From: Pseudomonas sp. CC120222-01a | GTDB taxonomy: Bacteria > Pseudomonadota > Gammaproteobacteria > Pseudomonadales > Pseudomonadaceae | DNA length: 64,000 nucleotides | Assembly (NCBI RefSeq): GCF_003097235.1 | Contig: NZ_QEQQ01000019.1 | Location: 55,335 to 119,334 of the forward strand | Direction: 5' to 3' | In this document: positions 46,200 through 54,061 of the stretch, one piece after another | Position numbering within the stretch: position 1 is the first letter of the stretch | How the letters are laid out: the number at the start of each line of letters is the position of its first letter | The notes under the pieces: model-generated | What the model saw: only the letters and a program-made list of their open reading frames with translations | Databases searched by the model: none | Told to the model about the DNA's origin: nothing | Translations under genes and position numbers: made by a program

Positions 46200-47510
46200 T
46201 TACCCGCGCGAGGCGGCGATCTTGATCAGCTTGGCATAGTAGAACCCGTCGTGACCGCCCTCCTGGGCCAGCAGCTGGCGGCCGTGGGGCTGGCGCAGGC
46301 CGGCTTCGGTGGCCAGGTCCAGCTCACGGGCGCCCGGGGTGCGGGCGAGGAAGGCATCGATCACTTCGGTGTTCTCGGTCGGCAGGCTGGAGCAGGTGGC
46401 GTACAGCAGCATGCCGCCCACTTCAAGGGTCGGCCACAGGGCATCGAGCAGCTCGCCTTGCAGCGCGGCCAGGGCCGGAATGTCGTCGGCCTGGCGGGTC
46501 AGCTTGATGTCCGGATGGCGACGGATTACACCCGTGGCCGAGCACGGCGCGTCGAGCAGGATGCGCTGGAACGGCTTGCCGTCCCACCAGTTGGCGGTGT
46601 CACGGGCATCGCAGGCGATCAGCTCGGCATCCAGCTGCAGGCGGTCGAGGTTCTCGCGCACCCGGGTCAGGCGCTTGGCTTCGAGGTCGATGGCCGTCAT
46701 GTGGGCCAGGCCCGGTTCGGCTTCGAGCAGGTGGCAGGTCTTGCCGCCGGGGGCGCAGCAGGCGTCGAGCACGCGCTGGCCGGGGGCCAGTTCGAGCAGG
46801 TCGGCGGACAGCTGCGCGGCTTCGTCCTGCACGCTGACCCAGCCTTCGGCGAAGCCTGGCAGGCCGCGCACGTCGCAGGCTTCGGCCAGCACGATGCCGT
46901 CACGGCTGTACTGGCAGGCGCTGGCGCTGACGCCAGCTTCGGCCAGCAGTGCCAGGTAGGCGTCACGGCTGTGGTGGCGGCGGTTGACCCGCAGGATCAT
47001 CGGCGGGTGGGCGTTGTTGGCGGCGCAGATGGCTTCCCACTGCTCGGGCCAGAAGGCTTTGAGCGACTTCTGCAACCAGCGCGGGTGGGCGGTGCGCACC
47101 ACCGGGTCGCGCTCCATGCCGGCGAGCAGTTCCTCGCCCTCGCGCTGGGCGCGGCGCAGCACGGCATTGAGCAGACCCTTGGCCCACGGCTTCTTGAGTT
47201 TGTCTGCGCAGCCAACGGTTTCGCCAATGGCGGCGTGGGCCGGAATGCGGGTGTAAAACAGCTGGTACAGGCCGACCAGCAGCAGTGCCTGCACATCGGC
47301 ATCGGCAGCCTTGAACGGCTTCTGCAGCAGCTGCGCGGCCAGCAGATCCAAGCGTGGCTGCCAGCGGGCAGTCCCGAACGCCAGGTCCTGGGTCAGGCCC
47401 CGGTCGCGTTCTTCGACCTTGTCCAACTGTGCGGGCAGCGAGCTGTTCAGCGAAGCCTTGCCGCTGAGCACAGCGGCAAGGGCACGGGCGGCGGCGAGGC
47501 GTGGGTTCAT
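46200..47510 (-). CDS. rsmB: 16S rRNA (cytosine967-C5)-methyltransferase
   Basis: Formerly Sun/Fmu. It has 436 residues: an N-terminal NusB-like RNA-binding domain (to about 140), then a Rossmann methyltransferase with DACCAPGGKTCHLLE (SAM binding), DAPCSATGVIRRHPD (motif IV Cys) and YATCSSLPTENTEV (catalytic Cys, motif VI). Start overlaps the fmt stop by 4 bp. Confidence 0.96.
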   Translation of the reverse strand: MNPRLAAARALAAVLSGKASLNSSLPAQLDKVEERDRGLTQDLAFGTARWQPRLDLLAAQLLQKPFKAADADVQALLLVGLYQLFYTRIPAHAAIGETVGCADKLKKPWAKGLLNAVLRRAQREGEELLAGMERDPVVRTAHPRWLQKSLKAFWPEQWEAICAANNAHPPMILRVNRRHHSRDAYLALLAEAGVSASACQYSRDGIVLAEACDVRGLPGFAEGWVSVQDEAAQLSADLLELAPGQRVLDACCAPGGKTCHLLEAEPGLAHMTAIDLEAKRLTRVRENLDRLQLDAELIACDARDTANWWDGKPFQRILLDAPCSATGVIRRHPDIKLTRQADDIPALAALQGELLDALWPTLEVGGMLLYATCSSLPTENTEVIDAFLARTPGARELDLATEAGLRQPHGRQLLAQEGGHDGFYYAKLIKIAASRG

Positions 47511-48439
47511 TGGCCCAGCACCTTGCCGGCAGCGAACTTCTCACGGCGGCTGTTGAACAGGTCGCTGAAATTCAGCGCCTTGCCACCAGGCAGCTGCAGG
47601 CGGGTCAGGCTCAGGGCCTGATCACCGCAGGCGACGACGAGGCCGTCCTTGCTGGCGGAGAGGATCTCGCCCGGGGCACCTTTGCCTGTGGACAAGTTGG
47701 CAGCCAGCACCTTCACGCTTTCGCCATCCAGGGTGCTGTGGCACACCGGCCAAGGGTTGAAGGCACGGATCAGGCGTTCCAGCTCGACGGCCGGGCGGCT
47801 CCAGTCGATGCGGGCTTCGTCCTTGTTCAGCTTGTGTGCATAAGTGGCCAGGGCATCGTCCTGGACCTCGCCCCGCAGCGAACCGTCCGCCAGGCCGGCG
47901 ATCGCCTGGACTACAGCCGGCGGGCCCATTTCGGCGAGGCGGTCGTGCAGGCTGCCACCGGTATCGTCGGCGCTGATCGGGGTGACCACCTTGAGCAGCA
48001 TCGGCCCGGTATCCAGGCCGGCTTCCATGCGCATGACCGTCACGCCGCTCTCGGCATCGCCGGCTTCCACGGCGCGCTGGATCGGCGCCGCACCGCGCCA
48101 GCGGGGCAGCAAGGAGGCGTGGCTGTTGATGCAACCCAGGCGCGGGATGTCGAGGACCACTTGCGGCAGGATCAGGCCGTAGGCGACCACCACCATCAGG
48201 TCCGGCTTGAGCGCGGCCAGTTCGGCCTGTGCTTCGGCATTGCGCAGGGTTGGCGGCTGGAACACAGGGATGTCATGGGCCACGGCCAACTGCTTGACCG
48301 GGCTCGGCATGAGCTTCTGGCCACGGCCGGCAGGGCGGTCGGGCTGGGTGTAGACGGCCACGATCTCGTACGGGCTGTCGAGCAGGGCCTTGAGGTGTTC
48401 GGCGGCAAACTCTGGAGTGCCTGCAAAGACGATGCGCAT
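47507..48439 (-). CDS. fmt: Methionyl-tRNA formyltransferase
   Basis: Formylates initiator Met-tRNA using 10-formyl-THF. It has 310 residues, starting MRIVFAGTPEFAAEHLKALL. The formyltransferase active-site motif is HASLLPRWRGAAPIQRA, and a C-terminal OB-fold tRNA-binding domain follows. It is followed by rsmB with a 4-bp overlap. A terminator separates it from def upstream, so fmt should have its own promoter. Confidence 0.97.
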   Translation of the reverse strand: MRIVFAGTPEFAAEHLKALLDSPYEIVAVYTQPDRPAGRGQKLMPSPVKQLAVAHDIPVFQPPTLRNAEAQAELAALKPDLMVVVAYGLILPQVVLDIPRLGCINSHASLLPRWRGAAPIQRAVEAGDAESGVTVMRMEAGLDTGPMLLKVVTPISADDTGGSLHDRLAEMGPPAVVQAIAGLADGSLRGEVQDDALATYAHKLNKDEARIDWSRPAVELERLIRAFNPWPVCHSTLDGESVKVLAANLSTGKGAPGEILSASKDGLVVACGDQALSLTRLQLPGGKALNFSDLFNSRREKFAAGKVLGQ

Positions 48440-48452
48440 GGAGTTCTCGCTT

Positions 48453-48485
48453 CCAAAAAGAAAAAGGCTTGCCGGAGCAAGCCTT
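48453..48485 (-). terminator. Terminator between def and fmt
   Basis: AAGGCTTGC (48464-48472) and GCAAGCCTT (48477-48485) form a 9-bp stem with the loop CGGA. A U-rich run follows on the minus strand (CCAAAAAGAAAA on plus). It should end def transcription before fmt, although these genes are usually drawn as one operon. Confidence 0.85.
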
Positions 48486-48499
48486 CTGGGAGGTGGGGA

Positions 48500-49006
48500 T
48501 CAGGCTTGCTGGCGGTGCTGCTTTTCCAGCTTCTTCTTGATCCGGTCGCGCTTGAGCTGCGACAGGTAGTCGACGAACAGCTTGCCGTTGAGGTGATCGA
48601 ACTCGTGCTGCACGCACACCGCCAGCAGGCCTTCGCATTCCAGCTCGTACGGCTTGCCGTCGCGGTCCTGGGCCTTGACCCGCACACGCAGCGGGCGGTC
48701 GACGTTCTCGTAGAAGCCCGGGACCGACAGGCAGCCCTCCTGGTACTGGCCCATGTCGTGGGTCAGCTCTTCGACAGTCGGGTTGATGAATACGCGCGGT
48801 TCGCTGCGGTCTTCGCTGAGGTCCATGACCACGACCTGCTGGTGCACGTTGACCTGGGTGGCGGCCAGGCCGATGCCAGGGGCTTCGTACATGGTTTCAA
48901 ACATGTCGTCGATCAGCTGACGCAGGGCGTCGTCGAACACCGTTACCGGTTTGGCAATAGTGCGCAGGCGCGGGTCCGGGAATTCGAGAATGTTCAAGAT
49001 GGCCAT
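48500..49006 (-). CDS. def: Peptide deformylase
   Basis: Iron enzyme that removes the N-terminal formyl group of new proteins. It has 168 residues and the three motifs GIGLAATQ, EGCLSVPG and QHEFDHLNGKLFVDYLS (metal-binding Cys and two His). The gap to the divergent dprA is about 207 bp, with no further gene in it. Confidence 0.97.
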   Translation of the reverse strand: MAILNILEFPDPRLRTIAKPVTVFDDALRQLIDDMFETMYEAPGIGLAATQVNVHQQVVVMDLSEDRSEPRVFINPTVEELTHDMGQYQEGCLSVPGFYENVDRPLRVRVKAQDRDGKPYELECEGLLAVCVQHEFDHLNGKLFVDYLSQLKRDRIKKKLEKQHRQQA

Positions 49007-49213
49007 AAGGTCAGGCAGTCACTGTGCGGTCGGTTGAAAACTGAGCACACATAATAAAGGGAAACGGCGATTTCAGCACCTGTGAAAGCTCGGCTAGGGT
49101 CTCTATAGGCTTGATAGCTGCCAAATCATGGACAGCTTTTCAAAGTGTTACCCACAAACTTATCCACAGGTTGTGCCACGTAGATGGCCCTGTTTCGATC
49201 AAGGATGATCCCC

Positions 49214-50311
49214 ATGCCCACTTACCATTCGTCGCCTTGTCCACCTGCCGAACTGGAGGCCCGATTACGCCTGCATCGCCTGCCCGAGACCGGATTGCGA
49301 CGTTTTCGCACCTTGCTGGAGGCCTTTGGCAGTGCATCTTCGGCGCTCAGCGCACCCGGCCCCGCCTGGCGCACGTTGGGTATTCCGCAAGCCACCATCG
49401 ATGCGCGGCGCAGTGCCGAAGTACGTGACGGTGCACTGGCTGCAATGGCCTGGCTAGAGCGCCCGGGCCAGCATTTACTGATGTGGGACGGCCCTGACTA
49501 CCCCGCATTGCTGAAGGAAATCGACGATGCCCCACCGCTGCTTTTCGTGGCTGGCAATCCGGCGCTGCTCGACCGACCGCAGTTGGCCATTGTGGGTAGC
49601 AGGCGTGCCACACCTCCGGCACTCGACACGGCCAGGGCATTTTCCCGCTGCCTGGCGCAGGCCGGTTTCACCATCACCAGCGGGCTGGCCCTGGGCATCG
49701 ATGGCGCCGCTCATCGGGCGGCGCTGGAGGTCGGAGGGGGCACCATCGGCGTGCTCGGCACAGGCTTGCAAAAACTTTATCCACAGCGCCACCGCGACCT
49801 GGCATGCATGATGATCGACATGGGCGGCGCACTGGTGTCCGAGTACCCGCTCGATGCCGGGCCGTTGCCGGGCAACTTCCCGCGGCGCAATCGCATCATC
49901 AGCGGCCTGTCGCTCGGCGTGCTGGTGGTCGAGGCCAGCCTTGCCAGCGGCTCGTTGATCACCGCCCGCCTGGCGGCTGAGCAAGGCCGCGAGGTGTATG
50001 CGATTCCTGGTTCCATCCACCACCCGGCGGCCAAGGGCTGCCACCAGCTGATCCGCGATGGTGCCCTGCTGGTGGAGAGCGTAGAGCAGATTCTGGAAAG
50101 CCTGCGCGGTTGGCAGAACCTGCCGCCAGCTGCTGTGGATAAACCGGCGCATCCGCTGCTTGCCCTGCTGCATGCCGCGCCACAGACTAGCGAGAACCTG
50201 GCCCACTTCAGCGACCGGCCGCTGGCCGAGGTGCTGGCGCAACTGACGGAACTGGAGCTTGAAGGGCGGGTCAGCAATGTCGCCGGGCGTTGGTTTGCCC
50301 GCGCCGGCTAA
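49214..50311 (+). CDS. dprA: DNA-protecting protein DprA
   Basis: Binds incoming single-stranded DNA in transformation and loads RecA. ATG 49214 (AAGGA upstream) gives 365 residues; further in-frame ATGs lie at 49184 and 49205. The Rossmann core has IVGSRRATPPAL, TSGLALGIDGAAHRAALEVG, GTGLQKLYPQRH, SEYP and FPRRNRIISGLS. A C-terminal winged-helix region follows. Two perfect DnaA boxes are inside the gene (49777 and 50134). Confidence 0.95.
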   Translation: MPTYHSSPCPPAELEARLRLHRLPETGLRRFRTLLEAFGSASSALSAPGPAWRTLGIPQATIDARRSAEVRDGALAAMAWLERPGQHLLMWDGPDYPALLKEIDDAPPLLFVAGNPALLDRPQLAIVGSRRATPPALDTARAFSRCLAQAGFTITSGLALGIDGAAHRAALEVGGGTIGVLGTGLQKLYPQRHRDLACMMIDMGGALVSEYPLDAGPLPGNFPRRNRIISGLSLGVLVVEASLASGSLITARLAAEQGREVYAIPGSIHHPAAKGCHQLIRDGALLVESVEQILESLRGWQNLPPAAVDKPAHPLLALLHAAPQTSENLAHFSDRPLAEVLAQLTELELEGRVSNVAGRWFARAG

Positions 50312-50353
50312 GTACACTGCGCGCAAGCAAGGTTAAAAGGCGGAGAGACGCAA

Positions 50354-50911
50354 ATGGTGAGCAGTTTTCGTGTGCAACAAGCCGCACGTGAGATCCGGGC
50401 AGGTGCAGTGATCGCCTACCCGACGGAAGCGGTCTGGGGCCTGGGCTGCGACCCGTGGAACGAGGACGCGGTGTATCGCCTGCTGGCGCTGAAGTCGCGG
50501 CCTGTGGATAAAGGGCTGATCCTGATCGCCGACAACATCCGCCAGTTCGACTTCCTGTTCGAGGACTTCCCTGAGGACTGGATCGACCGCATGGGCAGCA
50601 CCTGGCCCGGGCCGAACACCTGGCTGGTACCGCACCAGGACCTGTTGCCCGAGTGGGTGACCGGGCAGCACGACACCGTGGCGCTGCGGGTCAGTGATCA
50701 CCCGGTGGTGCGCGAGCTGTGTGCCTTGGTCGGGCCGTTGATTTCCACCTCCTGCAACCCGGGCGGGCGCCCGGCGGCCAAGACCCGCTTGCGGGTGGAG
50801 CAGTATTTCCATGGCCAGCTGGACCTGGTGCTCGGTGGGGCGCTGGGCGGGCGGAAGAATCCGAGTGTGATTCGCAACCTCGCTACTGGTGAGGTCGTGC
50901 GGCCGGGCTGA
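50354..50911 (+). CDS. tsaC: L-threonylcarbamoyladenylate synthase TsaC
   Basis: Makes the precursor of t6A37 in ANN-decoding tRNAs. It has 185 residues of the YrdC/Sua5 family, with IAYPTEAVWGLGCDP (ATP/threonine binding) and ISTSCNPGGRPAAKT. Short, TsaC-type, without the Sua5 extension. 42 bp after dprA, probably one unit. Confidence 0.95.
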   Translation: MVSSFRVQQAAREIRAGAVIAYPTEAVWGLGCDPWNEDAVYRLLALKSRPVDKGLILIADNIRQFDFLFEDFPEDWIDRMGSTWPGPNTWLVPHQDLLPEWVTGQHDTVALRVSDHPVVRELCALVGPLISTSCNPGGRPAAKTRLRVEQYFHGQLDLVLGGALGGRKNPSVIRNLATGEVVRPG

Positions 50912-51348
50912 TACATAACCTCAGGACTGGCGCGGGACCCTGTGGGAGCGGGCGTGCCCGCGAACACCGGCGAAGCCGGTGCCATCCATGGCGTTGCCTT
51001 CTTCGCGGGCAAGCCCGCTCCCACAGAGGGCCCATTCCCTCGCAGATTTTTCTGAATTTTTCTGGAATGGCTGTCCAGCATGGGCTTTGGGAAATATCCT
51101 ACGACCCGCGTCCCCTGCCATCACCTTCTCAGTGGGAATCTCTGCCTCTAGGCTTCATCCGTCGCCGAATAACTTGGCGATCGGGTGTGGTAACCCGGAA
51201 GTAGGGTGATCTTGGCAGTCTATGGCGGCTGTACGCGGGAGGCTTCGTGCCTGCCGGGGTTTGAGATCTCCCTCCCGGTTTACCACCCCGCGTGCAGCTG
51301 CCACCTATCCGTGTGGTAACGAATGGATGCAGCTCTGAAGGAGATCTC
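50912..51348. other. 437-bp intergenic region with REPIN and structured leader
   Basis: It contains the 87-bp REPIN (50940-51026), about 150 bp with no recognised signal, and the structured leader of the DUF3077 gene (from about 51182). No protein-coding gene is supported here. Confidence 0.7.
50940..51026. repeat. REP doublet (REPIN), 87 bp, inverted relative to 44382-44468
   Basis: Two REP cores in opposite orientation around a spacer containing CACCGGC GAA GCCGGTG. Its reverse complement matches the 44382-44468 unit at about 81 of 87 positions, without gaps; differences cluster in the spacer. Confidence 0.9.
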
Positions 51349-51349
51349 A
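51182..51349 (+). promoter_or_regulatory. Structured 5' leader with anti-Shine-Dalgarno (candidate riboregulator)
   Basis: TGAGATCTCC (51262-51271) is the exact complement of GGAGATCTCA (51340-51349), which contains the ribosome binding site and the A of the start codon. TTACCAC (51280-51286) can pair with GTGGTAA either upstream (51187-51193, in the loop of a CGGGT/ACCCG hairpin) or downstream (51313-51319, in the loop of a hairpin made by AGCTGC/GCAGCT and ATCC/GGAT). Such exclusive pairings are typical of riboswitches or thermosensors. No known class is recognised. Confidence 0.55.
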
Positions 51350-51657
51350 TGATGAAAAAGATTGTTCCAGATCCACCCCTACCCTGCACTTCCAGCCGAT
51401 CTTTCGGCCGCTGTGACGCCGGCCACGAGGCCCTGTTCACCGTCAACCCGAACATAGCTGCTGAAGATGCCTTGGTCCACGTAGCGCTCTACCTGCGCTG
51501 CGCCTATGAGACCGGCTACAAAGCCCTGGACTACATGCGCGAAGAAGGTCGCGGCATGTTCTGGTCGAACCTGCATGCGATTGAAATGGCGGAAGGTGTT
51601 ATCGAGGCGATACTCGATGGCATCGAGACGACGCCTGTGAAGCAGAAGAAGGTGTGA
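51349..51657 (+). CDS. DUF3077 family protein
   Basis: A 102-residue Pseudomonas protein of unknown function. ATG 51349, followed directly by a second ATG (51352), has AAGGAG 6 nt upstream; an in-frame start at 51292 is ignored as it lies in the structured leader. The core LVHVALYLRCAYETGYKALD and WSNLHAIEMAEGVIEAILDG match the DUF3077 pattern: two predicted amphipathic helices, no membrane segment and no catalytic motif. The leader suggests tight translational control. Confidence 0.8.
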   Translation: MMKKIVPDPPLPCTSSRSFGRCDAGHEALFTVNPNIAAEDALVHVALYLRCAYETGYKALDYMREEGRGMFWSNLHAIEMAEGVIEAILDGIETTPVKQKKV

Positions 51658-52011
51658 GGGCTGACAGGTGCCTGCCTTGAGACTTGCAGCGTGTATGAGA
51701 TCGAGCGCCGCCCGCGCGGCGCATCGCGGGCAAGCCCGCTCCCACATTTGTTTCGGGCCAGTCACTCCTATTAGGCCAACAGGGACCGCCTTGGTGCATG
51801 ACTGGAGACAGCTGGAGCAGCATCAGCGCCCACCGAGATGTATCTCCATGCCAACAAGGCTGCTCCTGTTGGCTTCACAGGAGTGACTGGCCCGAAACAA
51901 ATGTGGGAGCGGGCTTGCCCGCGATGCGCCGCGCGGGCGGCGCTCGATCTCACAGGCGCTGAAAGCCTAAAGGCAGGCACCTGTTCGCCATGACGCGATC
52001 TCCAGCCAGAA
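51658..52011. other. 354-bp region between DUF3077 gene and qor: large inverted repeat, no gene
   Basis: Almost all of it is the long inverted repeat described separately. Small reading frames on both strands arise from the repeat arms and encode the same peptide, so they are rejected as genes. Confidence 0.75.
51665..51983. repeat. 319-bp inverted repeat with 116-bp arms around an 87-bp centre
   Basis: Left arm 51665-51780 and right arm 51868-51983 are reverse complements at about 107 of 116 positions. The inner 74 bp of each arm (51696-51769 and 51879-51952) is identical. Each arm contains a REP core (GCGGGCAAGCCCGCTCCCAC) plus non-REP sequence on both sides (GAGATCGAGCGCC.. and ..TTTCGGGCCAGTCACTCCT). 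The centre carries a further hairpin, GCCAACA/TGTTGGC (51850-51873). It resembles a MITE or compound REP element rather than a simple REPIN. Confidence 0.9.
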
Positions 52012-52989
52012 TCAAGGCAACAAAACCGTAGACCCCACAGTCCTGCGCGCCGACAACTCTTCTTGCGCCTTCGCCGCCTCACTCAACGGATACCGCTGCT
52101 GGATATCCACAACCAGCTTCCCACTGCCAATCATCGCAAACAGGTCATCGGCCATGGCCTGGGTATTCTCGGCATTGTTGGCATAGGTCGCCAGTGTCGG
52201 CCGGGTCACATACAGCGAGCCCTTCTGCGACAGGATCCCCAGGTTCACCCCGCTCACCGCCCCCGAGGCATTGCCAAAGCTCACCATCAACCCGCGTGGC
52301 TGCAGGCAGTCCAGCGAGGTCAGCCAGGTGTCGGCACCGACGCCGTCATACACCACCGGGCATTTCTTGCCATCGGTCAGCTCCAGCACCCGCTTGGCCA
52401 CGTCTTCGCGGCTGTAGTCGATGGTTGCCCACGCCCCCAGCGCCTTGGCCCGCTCGGCCTTTTCGGCGGAGCTGACGGTGCCGATCAGCTTGGCGCCCAG
52501 GGCCTTGGCCCACTGGCAGGCCAGCGAACCGACGCCACCCGCGGCGGCGTGGAACAGGATCACGTCGCCCGGCTTCACCTCATAGGTCTGCTTCAGCAGG
52601 TACTGCACGGTCAGCCCCTTGAGCATCACCGCTGCCGCCTGCTCGAAGCTGATGTTGTCGGGCAGCTTGACCAGGTTGGCCTCCGGCAGCGTATGCACCT
52701 CGCTGTAGGCACCCAGGGGCCCGCCGGCATGGGCCACGCGGTCACCGACCTTCAGCCGGGTCACGCCCTCGCCCACCGCCTCGACCACGCCCGCTGCCTC
52801 GGTGCCCAGGCCAGAGGGCAAGGATGGCGGCGCGTACAGCCCGCTGCGGAAGTACGTGTCGATGAAGTTCAGGCCGATCGCATGGTTGCGCACACGCACC
52901 TGCTGCGGCCCGGGTGGGGCGGGGTCGAATTCCACAAGCTGCAGCACTTCCGGGCCGCCATGCTGGCTGAACTGGATACGCTTGGCCAT
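52012..52989 (-). CDS. qor: NADPH:quinone oxidoreductase (zeta-crystallin type)
   Basis: Soluble medium-chain dehydrogenase/reductase, 325 residues, reducing quinones with NADPH. The N-terminus MAKRIQFSQHGGPEVLQLVE and NAIGLNFIDTYFRSGLY (read HAIGLNFIDTYFRSGLY here) are typical. The cofactor loop is HAAAGGVGSLACQWAKALGA. No zinc ligands are visible, as expected for this group. Divergent from hemF. Confidence 0.9.
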   Translation of the reverse strand: MAKRIQFSQHGGPEVLQLVEFDPAPPGPQQVRVRNHAIGLNFIDTYFRSGLYAPPSLPSGLGTEAAGVVEAVGEGVTRLKVGDRVAHAGGPLGAYSEVHTLPEANLVKLPDNISFEQAAAVMLKGLTVQYLLKQTYEVKPGDVILFHAAAGGVGSLACQWAKALGAKLIGTVSSAEKAERAKALGAWATIDYSREDVAKRVLELTDGKKCPVVYDGVGADTWLTSLDCLQPRGLMVSFGNASGAVSGVNLGILSQKGSLYVTRPTLATYANNAENTQAMADDLFAMIGSGKLVVDIQQRYPLSEAAKAQEELSARRTVGSTVLLP

Positions 52990-53124
52990 CTCGCACTCCT
53001 GTTGTCGGGATCGGGAAAAGGCCTTCTATCGGACGCCTTTGCTTGATCGCCGTCAACTGCGGCGCGCGCGCCGGCGGTGGTATGCTACGCGGCGAATTCT
53101 TCCCTGCCCGTTCCTGGTGACCCG

Positions 53125-54036
53125 ATGACTAGCCGCACCGAGGCCGTGAAAGCCTACCTGCTCGACCTGCAAGATCGCATCTGCTCTGCCCTCGAAGCCG
53201 AAGACGGCGGCGCCCGCTTCGTCGAGGACGCCTGGGTGCGCGAAGCCGGTGGCGGGGGCCGCACGCGGGTGATTGGGGATGGCAAGCTGATCGAGAAAGG
53301 CGGGGTCAACTTCTCCCACGTGTTCGGCGCCGGCCTGCCGCCATCGGCCAGCGCCCACCGCCCAGAACTCGCGGGCCGTGGCTTCGAGGCTCTGGGCGTG
53401 TCGCTGGTGATCCACCCGCACAACCCGCATGTGCCGACGTCCCACGCCAACGTGCGTTTCTTCATCGCCGAGAAGGAAGGTGAAGAGGCAGTCTGGTGGT
53501 TCGGCGGCGGCTTCGACCTGACCCCCTATTACGGCAACGAAGAAGATTGCATCCATTGGCACCGCGTGGCCGAGCAGGCCTGCGCGCCGTTCGGCGCCGA
53601 CGTGTACCCGCGCTACAAGGCCTGGTGCGACCGCTACTTCCACCTCAAGCACCGCGGCGAGCCGCGTGGCATCGGCGGCCTGTTCTTCGATGACCTGAAC
53701 GAGTGGGACTTCGACACCTGCTTCGCCTTCCTGCGAGCCATCGGTGATGCCTACGTCGAGGCCTACCTGCCGATCGTCCAGCGCCGCAAGAACACCCCTT
53801 TCACCCCGCAGCAGCGCGAATTCCAGGAATATCGCCGCGGCCGCTACGTGGAGTTCAACCTGGTCTATGACCGTGGCACCCTGTTCGGCCTGCAGTCCGG
53901 TGGCCGCACCGAGTCGATCCTCATGTCGCTGCCGCCTCAAGTGCGCTGGGGCTACGACTGGAAGGCCGCACCCGGCAGCGAGGAAGCACGCCTGACCGAA
54001 TACTTCCTGCAGGACCGCGACTGGCTCGGCCAGTAA
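53125..54036 (+). CDS. hemF: Oxygen-dependent coproporphyrinogen III oxidase
   Basis: Aerobic decarboxylation step of heme synthesis. ATG 53125 gives 303 residues (MTSRTEAVKAYLLDLQDRI); an extension to 53077 is unlikely. Conserved blocks include NFSHVFGAGLP, HPHNPHVPTSHANVRFF, WWFGGGFDLTPYY and EPRGIGGLFFDDLNEWDF. An extended -10-like TGGTATGCT lies at 53078-53086. aroE follows 25 bp downstream. Confidence 0.97.
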   Translation: MTSRTEAVKAYLLDLQDRICSALEAEDGGARFVEDAWVREAGGGGRTRVIGDGKLIEKGGVNFSHVFGAGLPPSASAHRPELAGRGFEALGVSLVIHPHNPHVPTSHANVRFFIAEKEGEEAVWWFGGGFDLTPYYGNEEDCIHWHRVAEQACAPFGADVYPRYKAWCDRYFHLKHRGEPRGIGGLFFDDLNEWDFDTCFAFLRAIGDAYVEAYLPIVQRRKNTPFTPQQREFQEYRRGRYVEFNLVYDRGTLFGLQSGGRTESILMSLPPQVRWGYDWKAAPGSEEARLTEYFLQDRDWLGQ

Positions 54037-54061
54037 GCCTGTGGATAAACAAGGAATCGCC

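Noticed and set aside
51599..52082. Small open frames in the inverted repeat encoding a shared RAAHRGQARSHICFGPVT peptide
   Set aside because: The same peptide arises from both arms on both strands; it is translation of the repeat, not a gene.
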